Source: Methylotetracoccus oryzae (GTDB lineage: Bacteria > Pseudomonadota > Gammaproteobacteria > Methylococcales > Methylococcaceae). From it: a DNA stretch of 64,000 nucleotides. Positions 29,177 to 38,819 of this stretch are shown here, one piece after another. Made by a program: the position numbers and the translations under genes. The notes under the pieces were generated by a model. It saw only the letters and a program-made list of their open reading frames with translations. It made no database searches and was not told the origin of the DNA. Where the stretch lies: the NCBI RefSeq assembly GCF_006175985.1, contig NZ_SRSH01000013.1, positions 62,001 to 126,000 on the forward strand, given 5' to 3'. Positions within the stretch are counted from its first letter, which is position 1; every line of letters starts with the position of its first letter.

Positions 29177-30037
29177 CTACGGACCGGTCGCGATCGGGGT
29201 GTCCGCGCGACCGCCCCATTCGGTCCATGACCCGTCATAAACAGGGACATCGACGCGACCGAGCCGGTACAACGCGAGAGCCAGGATCGCTGCCGTCACG
29301 CCGGTACCACAGGTTGTGACCAGCGGCTCGCGCAGGTCGAGTCCGGCCGACCGGAAGGCGCTCGCGAGTTCGGACTCGGCTTTCATGCAACCGGTTTCGG
29401 AATCGATCAGCCACTTGAAGAACAGGTTGCGACTGCCGGGCAGGTGTCCGAAGCGCAGCCCGGCACGCGGCTCGGGTTCGCTGCCGGTGAAACGACCGGG
29501 GGAGCGGGCATCGACGATCTGCACTCCGGCACCATTGACCAGAAGGCGCATGGCCTCCAGATCACGCACCAGCTCCGGGCGATAAGCGGCTTCGAAGCGG
29601 CACGCAGCCCTTGGCAACGCAGGCGCCGATTGCTCGGAGTGTCCCCGGGCTCTCCAAGCGGCCAGTCCGCCATCCAGCACCGAGACGCGGTCGTGTCCGA
29701 ACACGCGGAACATCCACCACGCGCGGGCCGAAGCCATGAACGAGTTGGCGTCATAGAGCACCACGTGAGTCCCATTGCCGATGCCTAAAGCGCCCACGGC
29801 GGCTGCGAACTCGGCCGGCTGAGGCAACATGTGAGGCAGCGCGGACCGCCGATCGGCAACGGCGTCGATATCGAAAAACTGGGCGCCGGGGAGATGCGCT
29901 GCGCGAAACTCGGCAGCCGCATCGCGACCCTGGTTCGGCAGGAAGAAGGTTGCGTCCAGCACCACGCTCCCGGCAGTGCCGAGACAGGCGGCCAACGCTT
30001 CGCAATCGAGCAGCGCGGGAGTCGATCCGATGGTCAT
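29177..30037 (-). CDS. sseA: 3-mercaptopyruvate sulfurtransferase (two-rhodanese-domain)
   Basis: A 286-residue tandem rhodanese. The catalytic loop of the second domain is CGTGVTA with C243, which matches mercaptopyruvate sulfurtransferase (CGSGVTA-type) rather than thiosulfate sulfurtransferase; it moves sulfur from 3-mercaptopyruvate to cyanide or thiol acceptors. The start at 30037 is chosen because GCGAGG lies nine bases upstream; the longer frame to 30166 has no start signal. It sits immediately upstream of atpD on the same strand, apparently as the first gene of that transcript. Confidence 0.88.
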   Translation of the reverse strand: MTIGSTPALLDCEALAACLGTAGSVVLDATFFLPNQGRDAAAEFRAAHLPGAQFFDIDAVADRRSALPHMLPQPAEFAAAVGALGIGNGTHVVLYDANSFMASARAWWMFRVFGHDRVSVLDGGLAAWRARGHSEQSAPALPRAACRFEAAYRPELVRDLEAMRLLVNGAGVQIVDARSPGRFTGSEPEPRAGLRFGHLPGSRNLFFKWLIDSETGCMKAESELASAFRSAGLDLREPLVTTCGTGVTAAILALALYRLGRVDVPVYDGSWTEWGGRADTPIATGP

Positions 30038-30367
30038 GAACAGGACCTCGCTAGGCTCGGTTTCAGGTGCAAGACGGGGTGCGACGCTTGGAAATCGGCG
30101 TGCGGACTTGCTGCGTCCGATGCCGACACGCACTGTAGCTTGGCCTGCGAGCATGCGGGTCGGCACGTCGGATTGTCAACCGGGGGCCGATCGATCAGAG
30201 TCCCGCGTGCTGCGACAAAGTACACGGGAACATCGGGCCTGGGGCCTCGCCGCGCAACTCGATCCAGCCGGGAGGTCTGCTACACTCGGCGCGGTGCGGG
30301 ACAGCGGATTTTGCGCCCTGCCGCACCCAACGGAACAGTCCATCCTGGCCAACCCGCACCTTCACCG

Positions 30368-31210
30368 ATGACGAAGATTCCGGTTCCGTCGCTCGATCCC
30401 GGCCGCTATGCCGAAACCTTCGCCGTGTTCGTCGCACGCTCGCTGGAATACCCCCAGATGGTCGCCGAACTGGCCCGCATGACCCGCGCGGAGTGCCCGG
30501 AAGGCTACCGGATGCTCGATATCGGTGCCGGAACGGGTCAGGTGATCCGGGCGCTCGCCGAAGGCGACGGACGCAGCCCGGGCCACTACACGGCGTTCGA
30601 GCCGAATCCCCGGCACGCTGCAGCGCTAGGCGCTACCTTGCAGCAACTTGGTCTGCCGCATCAGGTGCATGCGTGCCCGTTCTCGACCACAACCGAACTC
30701 GGCACTCCCTACGACTTCGCACTTTTTTCACACAGTCTTTATTGGATGGAGGACCCCGCCGCGACAATGCTCCATGCAGCGACAGCGGTAGTACCTGGCG
30801 GCAAGGTGCTGGCCTTCATCGCCGGACCCTACGGCGTCCACGCGATGTTTCCGTTGTTCGAGCCGCTGCTTGACCGCACCAGTCCGATGCTGCAGAACAA
30901 TGCCATGAGCAGTCTGGAACTGGTGCGGGGGCTGCGAACACGCGGCGTCGAACCGGACCTCAGGATGCTGCCGACGCCGATCGACCTGACCGGTCTGTTC
31001 GATCCTGCCGGTGAGGCCGAACTCGACGAATTCATCTCGTTTTGCCTGCAGCTCGAGTTCAGCACGCTCCCGGCCTGGCTGAAGCGCGACATAGTGGACT
31101 ACGTGAGGGGCGGGTGCGTAACGCAGGACGGCTGCCTGTACTGGTATCTTCCGACCGCCGCCGTGACACTGTCCGGGCAGTGCGCGGTCCCCAGCACGAC
31201 GCGGACCTGA
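30368..31210 (+). CDS. Class I SAM-dependent methyltransferase
   Basis: A 280-residue methyltransferase. Motif I is MLDIGAGTGQVI near residues 49-60, followed by an acidic loop FEPNP and motif IV-like FSHSLYWMED. The C-terminal half contains a lid-like helical part. The substrate cannot be named. The ATG at 30368 is the natural domain start; no good ribosome site is visible. It is divergent from sseA (330-base shared upstream region, no other gene seen) and convergent with the YheU-family gene. Confidence 0.82.
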   Translation: MTKIPVPSLDPGRYAETFAVFVARSLEYPQMVAELARMTRAECPEGYRMLDIGAGTGQVIRALAEGDGRSPGHYTAFEPNPRHAAALGATLQQLGLPHQVHACPFSTTTELGTPYDFALFSHSLYWMEDPAATMLHAATAVVPGGKVLAFIAGPYGVHAMFPLFEPLLDRTSPMLQNNAMSSLELVRGLRTRGVEPDLRMLPTPIDLTGLFDPAGEAELDEFISFCLQLEFSTLPAWLKRDIVDYVRGGCVTQDGCLYWYLPTAAVTLSGQCAVPSTTRT

Positions 31211-31281
31211 GCATTCAAGGTGCACCACCGCGATAACGCATGCGCCTGTCGCCCGATACCGCCGTAATCCCCGTGAGCCCA

Positions 31282-31524
31282 TCAGTCGGACTGTCGTTCT
31301 CCATTCGCCGGTACCACCCTCTCGACCGGAAGAATGGTGCAGCATTCCTCGTCCTCGTCGAAAATGATCACCGCGTTACCCAGTTCCAGCTGCCGCTGCA
31401 CCTGGCTGACGCGGACTTGCAATGGCGTCTCCTGCTCACCGTAATCCGTGCCATCGCGAGTTACGAATTCCTCGATAAGGCGCTGAAGCGTGTCAGGGGT
31501 AAGTTGGCGGTGAGGAATAATCAT
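31282..31524 (-). CDS. YheU-family (UPF0270) small protein
   Basis: An 80-residue protein matching the YheU family: IIPHRQLTPDTLQRLIEEFV, TRDGTDYGE and the later VIIFDEDEECC are the family's fixed points. Members are found mostly in Gammaproteobacteria and their function is unknown; the protein is small, acidic and cytoplasmic. It converges with the methyltransferase gene and is divergent from the H-NS-family gene across about 180 bases of lower-GC DNA. Confidence 0.87.
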   Translation of the reverse strand: MIIPHRQLTPDTLQRLIEEFVTRDGTDYGEQETPLQVRVSQVQRQLELGNAVIIFDEDEECCTILPVERVVPANGERQSD

Positions 31525-31707
31525 CGTCTTAGGGTCAACAGAGAAACCTTTCCATCCAATTTCGGAACCAAATGTTATCCGGCTATTTTGATCTAACCGT
31601 CATAGCGATAGAATAAGCGGGTAAGGTCTGATGCGGCGACTACTCCGCTGGCGATGCCTATTGCGGCCGCCCCTCAGCAACATGTTCCACTTTGCACGAC
31701 ATTCACC

Positions 31708-32025
31708 ATGACCGATTTTTCAAAACTCTCCGAACAGGAACTGTCCGTATTGATCGCCGACGCATCCAAGGCGCTCGAAGCGAAACGCCAGCAGGCGCGC
31801 CGCGATGTTCTGGCCCAGATCAAGTCACTCGCCTCTACGATCGGTGTCGATGTTCAGATAACCGAACAGGCTCCCGAGGCAAACACCCGGAAGGGCTCCA
31901 AGGTTGCGATCAAATACCGTGACCCCGGCAACCCAAACAACGCCTGGAGCGGGCGTGGCGTGAAGCCTCGCTGGCTGCAGGAGTATGTGGACCAGGGACG
32001 GTCGGTCGACGAGTTTCGGGTCTGA
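31708..32025 (+). CDS. H-NS-family nucleoid-associated protein
   Basis: A 105-residue DNA-binding protein of the H-NS/HvrA/BpH3 type: an N-terminal coiled coil for dimerisation (about 3-45) and a C-terminal DNA-binding block with the core KYRDPGNPNNAWSGRGVKP (residues 69-87), followed by RWLQEYVDQGRSVDEF. It should bind the minor groove of AT-rich DNA and repress foreign genes. The start at 31708 gives the family-like MTDFSKLSEQEL; an in-frame upstream codon at 31654 adds a tail without similarity. Its surroundings are the lowest-GC part of the window. Confidence 0.9.
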   Translation: MTDFSKLSEQELSVLIADASKALEAKRQQARRDVLAQIKSLASTIGVDVQITEQAPEANTRKGSKVAIKYRDPGNPNNAWSGRGVKPRWLQEYVDQGRSVDEFRV

Positions 32026-32780
32026 CGAACTCGCAGGGCACTTTTGTACCGTCAGGCGGCGGAGCTCGACACCGCTGCCTGATCTGGCCGGATCGATCGG
32101 GAAATACCCGGACCATCATGCGTTAGTCTCAATGACAAGCGAGCGGCCAGTGTACGCCCCCCTCCTTAAGCAGCGGAGTGGCTCACCGCGTCAATACTCG
32201 CCATTAAACACCGAGCCGCGGGCTTCGACACAACTGCGAAGGTATGACTCGGAGCACTCGGAATCGTCTTAGGCCATTCTGCCAATAAGGCCAAGACTTT
32301 TCGAATAGAGAAAGTGGAAGCGAGAGGCCGGAAACGTTTTTCTCCTCGCCCCCCGCGCAGCTTCGTAAGCACACTTACACCCGCCCGGCCAGCCCGTCAC
32401 CAGGCCTACGGGCGAAAAAGAGCCGGTGCGATCTTTTCGATGAGCTGCTGCAGGCCGTATTTCCCGCTCAACGTCAACCCTCTTCCAGGTCGCGAAGCGT
32501 GCGTCAGCAACACCAAGTGCGGCATCTCGCGGATGTCCAATTCGCCCGTGCTCACCCGCCAGTTACGTCCAGCCAAATCAGCCCGACATTGGCGCGATCC
32601 TAACATTCGCCCCACAGGCCCAAGAAGCAGCGGCTTGAGTGTGAGCTGACAGCTCGCCGCGCGAGACCCGCGGTCGCCAGGTACCGGAAGCGCGTACTGG
32701 CGTAAGCTGCTCTTTCGGTATCTTGAGCCCCTCTTCGCGGCGAACCGCCTAACCCCGCTCCGACAGGAAAGGCCGCATAT
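32026..32780. other. Lower-GC gap without a firm gene
   Basis: About 755 bases between the H-NS-family gene and the fabA promoter. A minus-strand frame of 144 codons (32406-32840) has a moderately coding-like end but would overlap the fabA promoter and start; I regard it as a decayed gene or chance. The base composition here is less GC-rich than elsewhere, hinting at acquired or degenerate sequence. Confidence 0.4.
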
Positions 32781-32787
32781 GGTTCGC

Positions 32788-32809
32788 GAAACGCGTTTCC
32801 CGCTATAAT
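32788..32809 (+). promoter_or_regulatory. fabA promoter -10 with palindromic operator candidate
   Basis: TATAAT (32804-32809) lies 30 bases before the fabA ATG. GAAACGCGTTTC (32788-32799) is a perfect 12-base palindrome in the position between -35 and -10, so a bound regulator would block the promoter. No good -35 was found, only GGTTCG at 32781-32786. Confidence 0.5.
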
Positions 32810-32838
32810 GCGCGCTTTTCTGCCGCGGAATCCTGCTC

Positions 32839-33354
32839 ATGCAGCGTCAAGAACAATACGATCGGGAGGAGCTGCTTCGTTGTGGTCGCGGCGAGCTATT
32901 CGGTCCCGGCAATGCCCAGTTGCCGATGCCGCCAATGCTGATGTTCGATCGCATCACCCGCATCAATGCGACCGAGGGGCCATATGAAAAAGGTCTGATG
33001 CTGGCCGAACTCGACATCAAGCCGGACCTGTGGTTCTTCGGATGTCATTTCGAGGGCGACCCGGTCATGCCGGGCTGCCTGGGGCTCGACGCGATGTGGC
33101 AAATGGTCGGCTTCTATCTCGGATGGATGGGCGGCCAGGGACGCGGGCGGGCGCTCGGCGTCGGCGAGGTCAAGTTCCGTGGCCAGGTGCTGCCGCACAA
33201 CAAATTGGTCCTGTATCGTATCCACTTGAAACGAGTCATGATGCGCAAGCTGGTCATGGGCATCGCCGATGCCGAGATGGAATGCGATGGCCGCGTGATC
33301 TACGAGGCCACCGACCTGCGGGTCGGTCTGTTCACCTCCCCGGACGCCTTCTGA
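32839..33354 (+). CDS. fabA: 3-hydroxydecanoyl-[ACP] dehydratase/isomerase
   Basis: Makes the double bond for unsaturated fatty acids by dehydrating 3-hydroxydecanoyl-ACP and isomerising the product. The 171-residue hot-dog protein has the active-site pair H70 ([11 protein letters not shown]) and D84 (GLDAMWQ), at the same numbers as in E. coli. Followed after ten bases by fabB, the partner enzyme, as is usual in Gammaproteobacteria. A promoter with an embedded palindrome precedes it. The pairing with fabB gives anaerobic-type unsaturated fatty acid synthesis. Confidence 0.97.
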   Translation: MQRQEQYDREELLRCGRGELFGPGNAQLPMPPMLMFDRITRINATEGPYEKGLMLAELDIKPDLWFFGCHFEGDPVMPGCLGLDAMWQMVGFYLGWMGGQGRGRALGVGEVKFRGQVLPHNKLVLYRIHLKRVMMRKLVMGIADAEMECDGRVIYEATDLRVGLFTSPDAF

Positions 33355-33364
33355 GGGAAAAACT

Positions 33365-34582
33365 ATGAAACGCGTGGTTGTCACGGGTATCGGTATCGTA
33401 TCCAGCATTGGTCACAATCGCGACCAGGTCGCTGAAGCCCTGCGCAAGGGTCACTCGGGCATCCGTCATAGCGACGAGTACCGTGACCTCGGCTTCCGCA
33501 GCCATGTTTGCGGCCCTGTCGAACTGGACCTCGACGAACTGATCGACCGCAAAGTCCGTCGTTTCATGGGGGATGGCGCCGCGTTCAACTACCTGGCGAT
33601 GCAGGAAGCGATCGGGGACGCAGGCCTCGAGCCGCATGAAGTCTCCGACCCCCGAACAGGCCTGATCATGGGTTCGGGCGGCCCATCGACGTCCAACATG
33701 CTGCTGGCCTGGGACACGTTCCGGGAAAAGGGCATCAAGAAGGTTGGGCCTTACATGGTACCGCGCTCGATGTCGAATACGAACTCGGCCTGCCTCGCAA
33801 CGCCTTTCAAGATCAAGGGCGTCAACTACTCGATCAGCTCGGCCTGCGCGACCAGCGCGCACTGCGTCGGCAATGCCGCGGAGCAGATCCAGCTCGGCAA
33901 GCAGGACATCGTGTTCGCCGGCGGCGGCGAAGAAGTGCACTGGACGATGACCCTGCTGTTCGATGCGATGGGTGCCTTGTCATCCAAATACAATGACGAG
34001 CCGCAGCATGCCTCGCGTCCCTACGATGCAGACCGCGATGGGTTCGTGATCTCGGGCGGCGGTGGCGTACTGGTCGTCGAGGAGCTCGAACACGCCAAGG
34101 CGCGCGGCGCAAGGATCTATGCCGAACTCGTCGGGTACGGCGCGACGTCCGATGGCTACGACATGGTGCAGCCCTCCGGCGAAGGCGCGGTACGGTGCAT
34201 GCAGCAAGCCATGGCCACCGCCGGTACGGCCATCGACTACGTCAACGCCCATGGCACCAGTACACCGATCGGCGACATCCGCGAACTGGAAGCCGTCAAG
34301 GCCGCATTCGGCGACAACATCCCTCCGATCAGTTCGACCAAATCGCTGACCGGGCATGCGCTGGGCGCCGCCGGGGTTCATGAGGCGATCTACTCGTTGC
34401 TGATGATGGAAGGCCAGTTCATCAGCGCGTCCGCCAATATCGAGCGCCTTGATCCGGGCGCCGAGGGCGTGCCCATCGTCCGCGAATACCGCGAGAACGC
34501 GGTCCTGAATACCGTGATGTCGAACAGCTTCGGTTTTGGTGGCACGAACGCGACATTGATCTTCCGTCGCTATGGCGGCTGA
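33365..34582 (+). CDS. fabB: 3-oxoacyl-[ACP] synthase I
   Basis: Condenses malonyl-ACP with growing acyl chains and, with FabA, feeds unsaturated fatty acid synthesis. The 405-residue thiolase-fold enzyme has the nucleophile C161 in [10 protein letters not shown], and the histidines in NAHGTSTP and [24 protein letters not shown] closes the domain. It starts ten bases after fabA and overlaps ttcA by 11 bases, so the three genes form one operon. Length and motifs are as expected. Confidence 0.97.
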   Translation: MKRVVVTGIGIVSSIGHNRDQVAEALRKGHSGIRHSDEYRDLGFRSHVCGPVELDLDELIDRKVRRFMGDGAAFNYLAMQEAIGDAGLEPHEVSDPRTGLIMGSGGPSTSNMLLAWDTFREKGIKKVGPYMVPRSMSNTNSACLATPFKIKGVNYSISSACATSAHCVGNAAEQIQLGKQDIVFAGGGEEVHWTMTLLFDAMGALSSKYNDEPQHASRPYDADRDGFVISGGGGVLVVEELEHAKARGARIYAELVGYGATSDGYDMVQPSGEGAVRCMQQAMATAGTAIDYVNAHGTSTPIGDIRELEAVKAAFGDNIPPISSTKSLTGHALGAAGVHEAIYSLLMMEGQFISASANIERLDPGAEGVPIVREYRENAVLNTVMSNSFGFGGTNATLIFRRYGG

Positions 34583-35441
34583 GCTGCGCCTGTCGCTCAG
34601 CGACAGGGAGCGGTACGAGTTCAACAAACTGCAAAAACGGCTGCGTCGTCTGACCGGCGAGGCCATCGCCGACTACGACATGATCCAGGGCGGCGACAAG
34701 GTCATGGTCTGCCTGTCGGGCGGCAAGGATTCCTATGCACTGCTCGACATCCTCCTGGGTCTGCGCGAGAACGCCCCGGTGGATTTCGAGATCCTCGCGG
34801 TCAATCTCGACCAGAAGCAACCCGGCTTTCCGGCCGATGTGCTGCCGCGCTACCTGTCCGGCCTGGGTATCCCCTTCCATATCCTGGAGCAGGACACCTA
34901 TAGCGTCGTGAAACGCGTCATCCCCGAGGGCAAGACGACCTGCGGCCTGTGCTCGCGGCTGCGGCGCGGCTCGCTCTATACCTATGCGGCGGCGAACGGC
35001 GTTACCAAGATTGCGCTGGGCCACCATCGGGAAGATATCCTCGAGACGTTCTTCCTCAACCTGTTCTACGGCGGAACCTTGAAGGCGATGCCGCCGAAGC
35101 TGCTCAGCGACGACCGGCGCCACATCGTCATCCGTCCCCTGGCCTACTGCCGTGAAAAGGACCTCGCGGAGTACGCCCGTATCAAGGACTTTCCGCTGAT
35201 TCCGTGCAACCTGTGCGGATCGCAGCCGAACCTTCAGCGCCAGGCGATGAAGGAAATGCTGCACGGCTGGGAGAAACGCAATCCAGGCCGCGTGGAGACC
35301 ATATTCCGCGCGCTGCAGAATGCCTCTCCATCGCAGCTCGCCGACCGGCAGTGGTTCGACTTCGCCGGCCTCGAGGCCCTGCGCGGGACAGCGGCAAGCT
35401 GCGGGGACACCAACGCCGGACTCGAGATTCTCGCTTTGTGA
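34572..35441 (+). CDS. ttcA: tRNA 2-thiocytidine biosynthesis protein
   Basis: Thiolates cytidine 32 in the anticodon loop of certain tRNAs. The 289-residue protein has the ATP-pyrophosphatase loop SGGKDS (residues 49-54) and two cysteine pairs, C124/C127 (CGLC) and C212/C215 (CNLC), that hold an iron-sulfur cluster and sulfur. The [12 protein letters not shown] segment is typical. It overlaps the fabB stop by 11 bases and precedes rimO by 70 bases; together with rimO it forms a tRNA and ribosome modification pair. Confidence 0.95.
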   Translation: MAAELRLSLSDRERYEFNKLQKRLRRLTGEAIADYDMIQGGDKVMVCLSGGKDSYALLDILLGLRENAPVDFEILAVNLDQKQPGFPADVLPRYLSGLGIPFHILEQDTYSVVKRVIPEGKTTCGLCSRLRRGSLYTYAAANGVTKIALGHHREDILETFFLNLFYGGTLKAMPPKLLSDDRRHIVIRPLAYCREKDLAEYARIKDFPLIPCNLCGSQPNLQRQAMKEMLHGWEKRNPGRVETIFRALQNASPSQLADRQWFDFAGLEALRGTAASCGDTNAGLEILAL

Positions 35442-35511
35442 CATCGGCCGCCGGCGCCGCGCGGCCCGCCTTTCTTAAATACCGGCCCGGCCGTGGCCTC
35501 ACGGTGATCCC

Positions 35512-36822
35512 ATGAACCTTCCCCGCCTCGGATTCGTCAGCCTCGGTTGCCCCAAGGCGCTCGTCGATAGCGAGCGCATCATGAGCAAGCTGCGGGCGGA
35601 CGGCTACGCACTGGTCCCCAGCTACCGCGATGCCGACCTCGTGGTCGTCAACACCTGCGGCTTCGTCGATGCGGCCGTCGAGGAATCCCTGGACGCGATC
35701 GGCGAGGCGCTGGCCGAAAACGGCCGGGTCATCGTGACCGGCTGCCTTGGCGCACGGGCCGAGGAGATTCGCTCACGCTATCCGAATGTGCTCGACATCA
35801 GCGGCGCACATGCCTACGAGCAGGTCGTCGGCGCAGTGCATGCCCACCTGCCGCCACCGACGGGAGATTTCGACAGCCTCGTCCCGCCACAGGGGATCAA
35901 GCTGACGCCGCGACACTATGCCTACCTGAAGATTTCCGAGGGCTGCAATCACCGTTGCACCTTCTGCATCATCCCGTCGATGCGCGGCGAACTGGTCAGC
36001 CGGCCGGTCGGCGAGGTCATGGACGAAGCGGAACGCCTGGTGAACGCGGGCGTGAAGGAACTGCTGGTCGTCTCGCAGGATACCAGCGCCTACGGCGTCG
36101 ACCTGAAGTACCGCACCGGCTTCTGGGGCGGCCGACCGCTGCGGACGCGCTTCTTCGATCTGGCACAGGCGCTGGGCGACCTCGGCATCTGGATCCGCCT
36201 CCATTACGTCTACCCCTACCCCCATGTCGACGAGGTCGTGCCGCTGATGGCCGAGGGCAAGATCCTGCCCTACCTCGACATTCCGTTCCAGCATGCCAGC
36301 CCGGATGTACTGAAACGCATGAAGCGGCCTGCCGCCACTGAAGACACCCTCGCGCGCATCCGGCGCTGGCGCGAAATCTGCCCCGACATCACGATCCGCA
36401 GCACCTTTATCGTCGGCTTTCCGGGGGAGACCGAGGAAGACTTCGAGTCGCTGCTCGCGTTTCTCGACGAGGCGCAGCTCGATCGTGTCGGCTGCTTCAC
36501 CTACTCTCCGGTCAACGGCGCCGCGGCGAACGACTACCCCGATCCGGTACCCGAAGCGGTCAAGGAGGAGCGGCTCGAGCGGTTCATGGCCGTCCAGTCG
36601 CAGATCAGCGCGGCGAAGCTGCAGAACCGGGTAGGACGCACCGACACGGTGCTGATCGACGAGGTGGTCGAGGAGGGCGCAGTGGCCCGCAGCCGTGCAG
36701 ACGCGCCCGACATCGATGGTCAGGTGTTCATCGACGGTGCGACCGATCTGGAAGTCGGATCGTTCGTTCGGGTCGAATTCGAGGAGGCCGACGAACACGA
36801 TCTCTGGGCCCACCTCGCGTGA
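35512..36822 (+). CDS. rimO: Ribosomal protein uS12 methylthiotransferase
   Basis: Adds a methylthio group to an aspartate of ribosomal protein uS12. The 436-residue protein has the N-terminal UPF0004 domain ([17 protein letters not shown]), the radical SAM cluster C145/C149/C152 (CNHRCTFC) and a C-terminal TRAM domain. RimO rather than MiaB is supported by the S12-type signature [14 protein letters not shown] and by [13 protein letters not shown]. It follows ttcA in the same direction and is probably the end of the fabA operon or a closely following unit. The 280-base gap to slyD shows no gene. Confidence 0.95.
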   Translation: MNLPRLGFVSLGCPKALVDSERIMSKLRADGYALVPSYRDADLVVVNTCGFVDAAVEESLDAIGEALAENGRVIVTGCLGARAEEIRSRYPNVLDISGAHAYEQVVGAVHAHLPPPTGDFDSLVPPQGIKLTPRHYAYLKISEGCNHRCTFCIIPSMRGELVSRPVGEVMDEAERLVNAGVKELLVVSQDTSAYGVDLKYRTGFWGGRPLRTRFFDLAQALGDLGIWIRLHYVYPYPHVDEVVPLMAEGKILPYLDIPFQHASPDVLKRMKRPAATEDTLARIRRWREICPDITIRSTFIVGFPGETEEDFESLLAFLDEAQLDRVGCFTYSPVNGAAANDYPDPVPEAVKEERLERFMAVQSQISAAKLQNRVGRTDTVLIDEVVEEGAVARSRADAPDIDGQVFIDGATDLEVGSFVRVEFEEADEHDLWAHLA

Positions 36823-37104
36823 ACCCGGTCGGTATCGATCGCCTCGGCGTGCGGCCAGATATACCGCGCAGAGGAACGACCGGCTGACGCTGCGGAAGAT
36901 CTGACCGGCTCAGATGTCCCCCTCCTCGCGCGTCGCAGGGATGCGCTGATTCCGTCCCAGGCACGAACGGCCGCGAGGGTGGTGCCAAAAACGCCGGCGA
37001 CCGTCGAGAATCTGATCGAAACCCGAGCGGATTTCCCCGGGGAACCCCTGGCAGGGCACCGCAGCACCCGAGCCAACTCTGGCGCTGCGCGCGGTCGTTA
37101 ACGA

Positions 37105-37593
37105 TCAGTCGTGTTCGTGATGCCCGCCAGCCCCATGGACGTGGCCGTGGTCCAGTTCTTCTGGAGTCGCATTGCGGATACCGGTCACCTCGACATCGAA
37201 GTTCAAGGTCATGCCGGCCATCGGGTGATTACCATCGAGCATTACCGTATCGCCCTCGACCTCGATCACGGTCACGAGTTGCATGCCCTCGGATGACTCG
37301 GCGTGGAACTGCATACCCGGCAGCACTTCGTCGACACCGTGGAACGCAGACTTGGGCACCTTCTGCACGAGATCATTGTCGCGCACGCCGTAGGCTTCCT
37401 CGGGTGGCACGCTCACCTGAAAACGATCGCCGACTTTACGTCCCGTCAGCGCTTCCTCCAGGCCGGAGATGATGTTGCCCATGCCGTGGATGTAGGCCAT
37501 CGGGTCGCTGCCCTGCGAGCTGTCGAGCACCTCGCCGTCGTTATCCGTCAGGGTGTAGTGGATGTGGACGACCTTGTTTGGAGAAATCTGCAT
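37105..37593 (-). CDS. slyD: FKBP-type peptidyl-prolyl isomerase, SlyD-like
   Basis: A 162-residue cis-trans prolyl isomerase and chaperone. It has the FKBP core split by an insert-in-flap domain (SVPPEEAYGVRDNDLVQKVP and GNHPMAGMTLNFDVEV are typical) and a histidine-rich C-terminal tail (GHVHGAGGHHEHD), which in SlyD binds nickel and supports hydrogenase maturation. Start at ATG 37593 preferred over the TTG codon just before it; CCGAG lies at moderate distance. It converges with rimO and is divergent from the TPMT gene. Confidence 0.92.
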   Translation of the reverse strand: MQISPNKVVHIHYTLTDNDGEVLDSSQGSDPMAYIHGMGNIISGLEEALTGRKVGDRFQVSVPPEEAYGVRDNDLVQKVPKSAFHGVDEVLPGMQFHAESSEGMQLVTVIEVEGDTVMLDGNHPMAGMTLNFDVEVTGIRNATPEELDHGHVHGAGGHHEHD

Positions 37594-37798
37594 CAATGAT
37601 CTCGGATTGACTTGTAAAAGCTCCGCATGATAGCGCCTTTTGCATTGATGCGGTTAACGAATTCTCCCCTGGCACGGTCTTCAGGCAGTAACGGCCTGCA
37701 GGTTGAGGAATCCGCCGCCTGCCGCAAATCCGGCTTACAGGGGATACACGAAATGGGGTATCGTCTGCCAGAGCAACTGACCCTGGATGCATGGACCC

Positions 37799-38458
37799 AT
37801 GGAAAGCAACTTTTGGCATGAACGCTGGCAACGCGGCGAAACCGGCTGGCATCTGCCACACGTCCACCCAATGCTGGAGCAGGGCTGGTTCAGGCTAGCC
37901 CTCCCGCGCGGTGCGCGCGTCTTGCTGCCACTGTGCGGAAAAAGCGAGGACATGGCCTGGCTGGCGGACCAAGGGTATCGGGTCGTCGGCGTCGAATTGA
38001 GCGCAGCCGCCGCCGCGGCATTCTTTACCGAACACGACTCGACATCCGATATCGACGCCGTCGGTACGTTCCGCCGCTTCCGGTCGAGCACCATCGAGAT
38101 TCTGTGCGGCGATTTTTTCAGGCTGGATGCAGCACAACTGGGTGCAGTCGATGCGGTCTATGACCGGGGCGCTCTCGTGGCGCTGCCACCTGCGATGCGG
38201 GAACAATACGTCGGGCAGTTACGCACTTTGGCGCCCACCCCACTGCCGGGGCTGCTGATCACGCTGGATTACCCGCAGGAGCAGATGGACGGCCCACCGT
38301 TCGCGGTCAGCGATACCGATGTGGAGCAGTACTTCGGCGCAACCCACACGATCGAACTGCTCACCCGCACCGACGCGCTCGACGACAGCCCCCGGTTTCG
38401 CGAACGCGGCGTCACCCGCATGACCGAGAATGCCTTTGCGTTGACGCCCAGACCCTGA
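37799..38458 (+). CDS. Thiopurine S-methyltransferase
   Basis: A 219-residue SAM-dependent methyltransferase of the TPMT family. The opening ESNFWHERWQRGETGWH and the motif I region VLLPLCGKSEDMAWLADQGY are family hallmarks; VYDRGALVALPPAMREQY is the catalytic lid. Bacterial members methylate selenium or tellurium species as well as thiopurines. The start at 37799 (MESNFW) is chosen over the in-frame ATG at 37787 because it aligns with the family start. It is divergent from slyD. Confidence 0.92.
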   Translation: MESNFWHERWQRGETGWHLPHVHPMLEQGWFRLALPRGARVLLPLCGKSEDMAWLADQGYRVVGVELSAAAAAAFFTEHDSTSDIDAVGTFRRFRSSTIEILCGDFFRLDAAQLGAVDAVYDRGALVALPPAMREQYVGQLRTLAPTPLPGLLITLDYPQEQMDGPPFAVSDTDVEQYFGATHTIELLTRTDALDDSPRFRERGVTRMTENAFALTPRP

Positions 38459-38819
38459 GCATGGGTGGCAGCGAACCGCCTGCGACGATCACGGCAGTCC
38501 CGGGCTCCCGCTGATGGGCGAACATGACAGGCTGTCAGTGTCACACCTTGACGGCATCGGAAACGGCCATTGAAAGCCGGCGCTCCGGCAGCGGCGCTGC
38601 GTCACTCGGGCCAACGGCATGACTACCGCGGTCGACCGGCGCATGCCGCGGATTCAGCCCAGGACACAAGGTCGGAACTGGCTGGACCCCTTCCCTGATC
38701 GCGCGGCGCTGTGCTCGCCCCGCCGGAACCCTGCCCGGACGACTCGAGCGTGCGGCCGGGCGTCAACTCCGGCTGCCGCGACAAGCCGGAACGGATTGAG
38801 ACGATGATGGAAGACGCGG
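38459..38819. other. Gap without a recognisable gene
   Basis: 361 bases between the TPMT and ligand-gated channel genes. Short frames are present but none has a domain or start signal. The final 20 bases contain GGAAGACGCGG, a ribosome-site-like stretch before the channel ATG. Confidence 0.5.

Noticed and set aside
32406-32840. Minus-strand frame of 144 codons upstream of fabA
   Set aside because: It would cover the fabA promoter and start; only its last part looks coding-like, so it is noted as a possible remnant and not called a gene.
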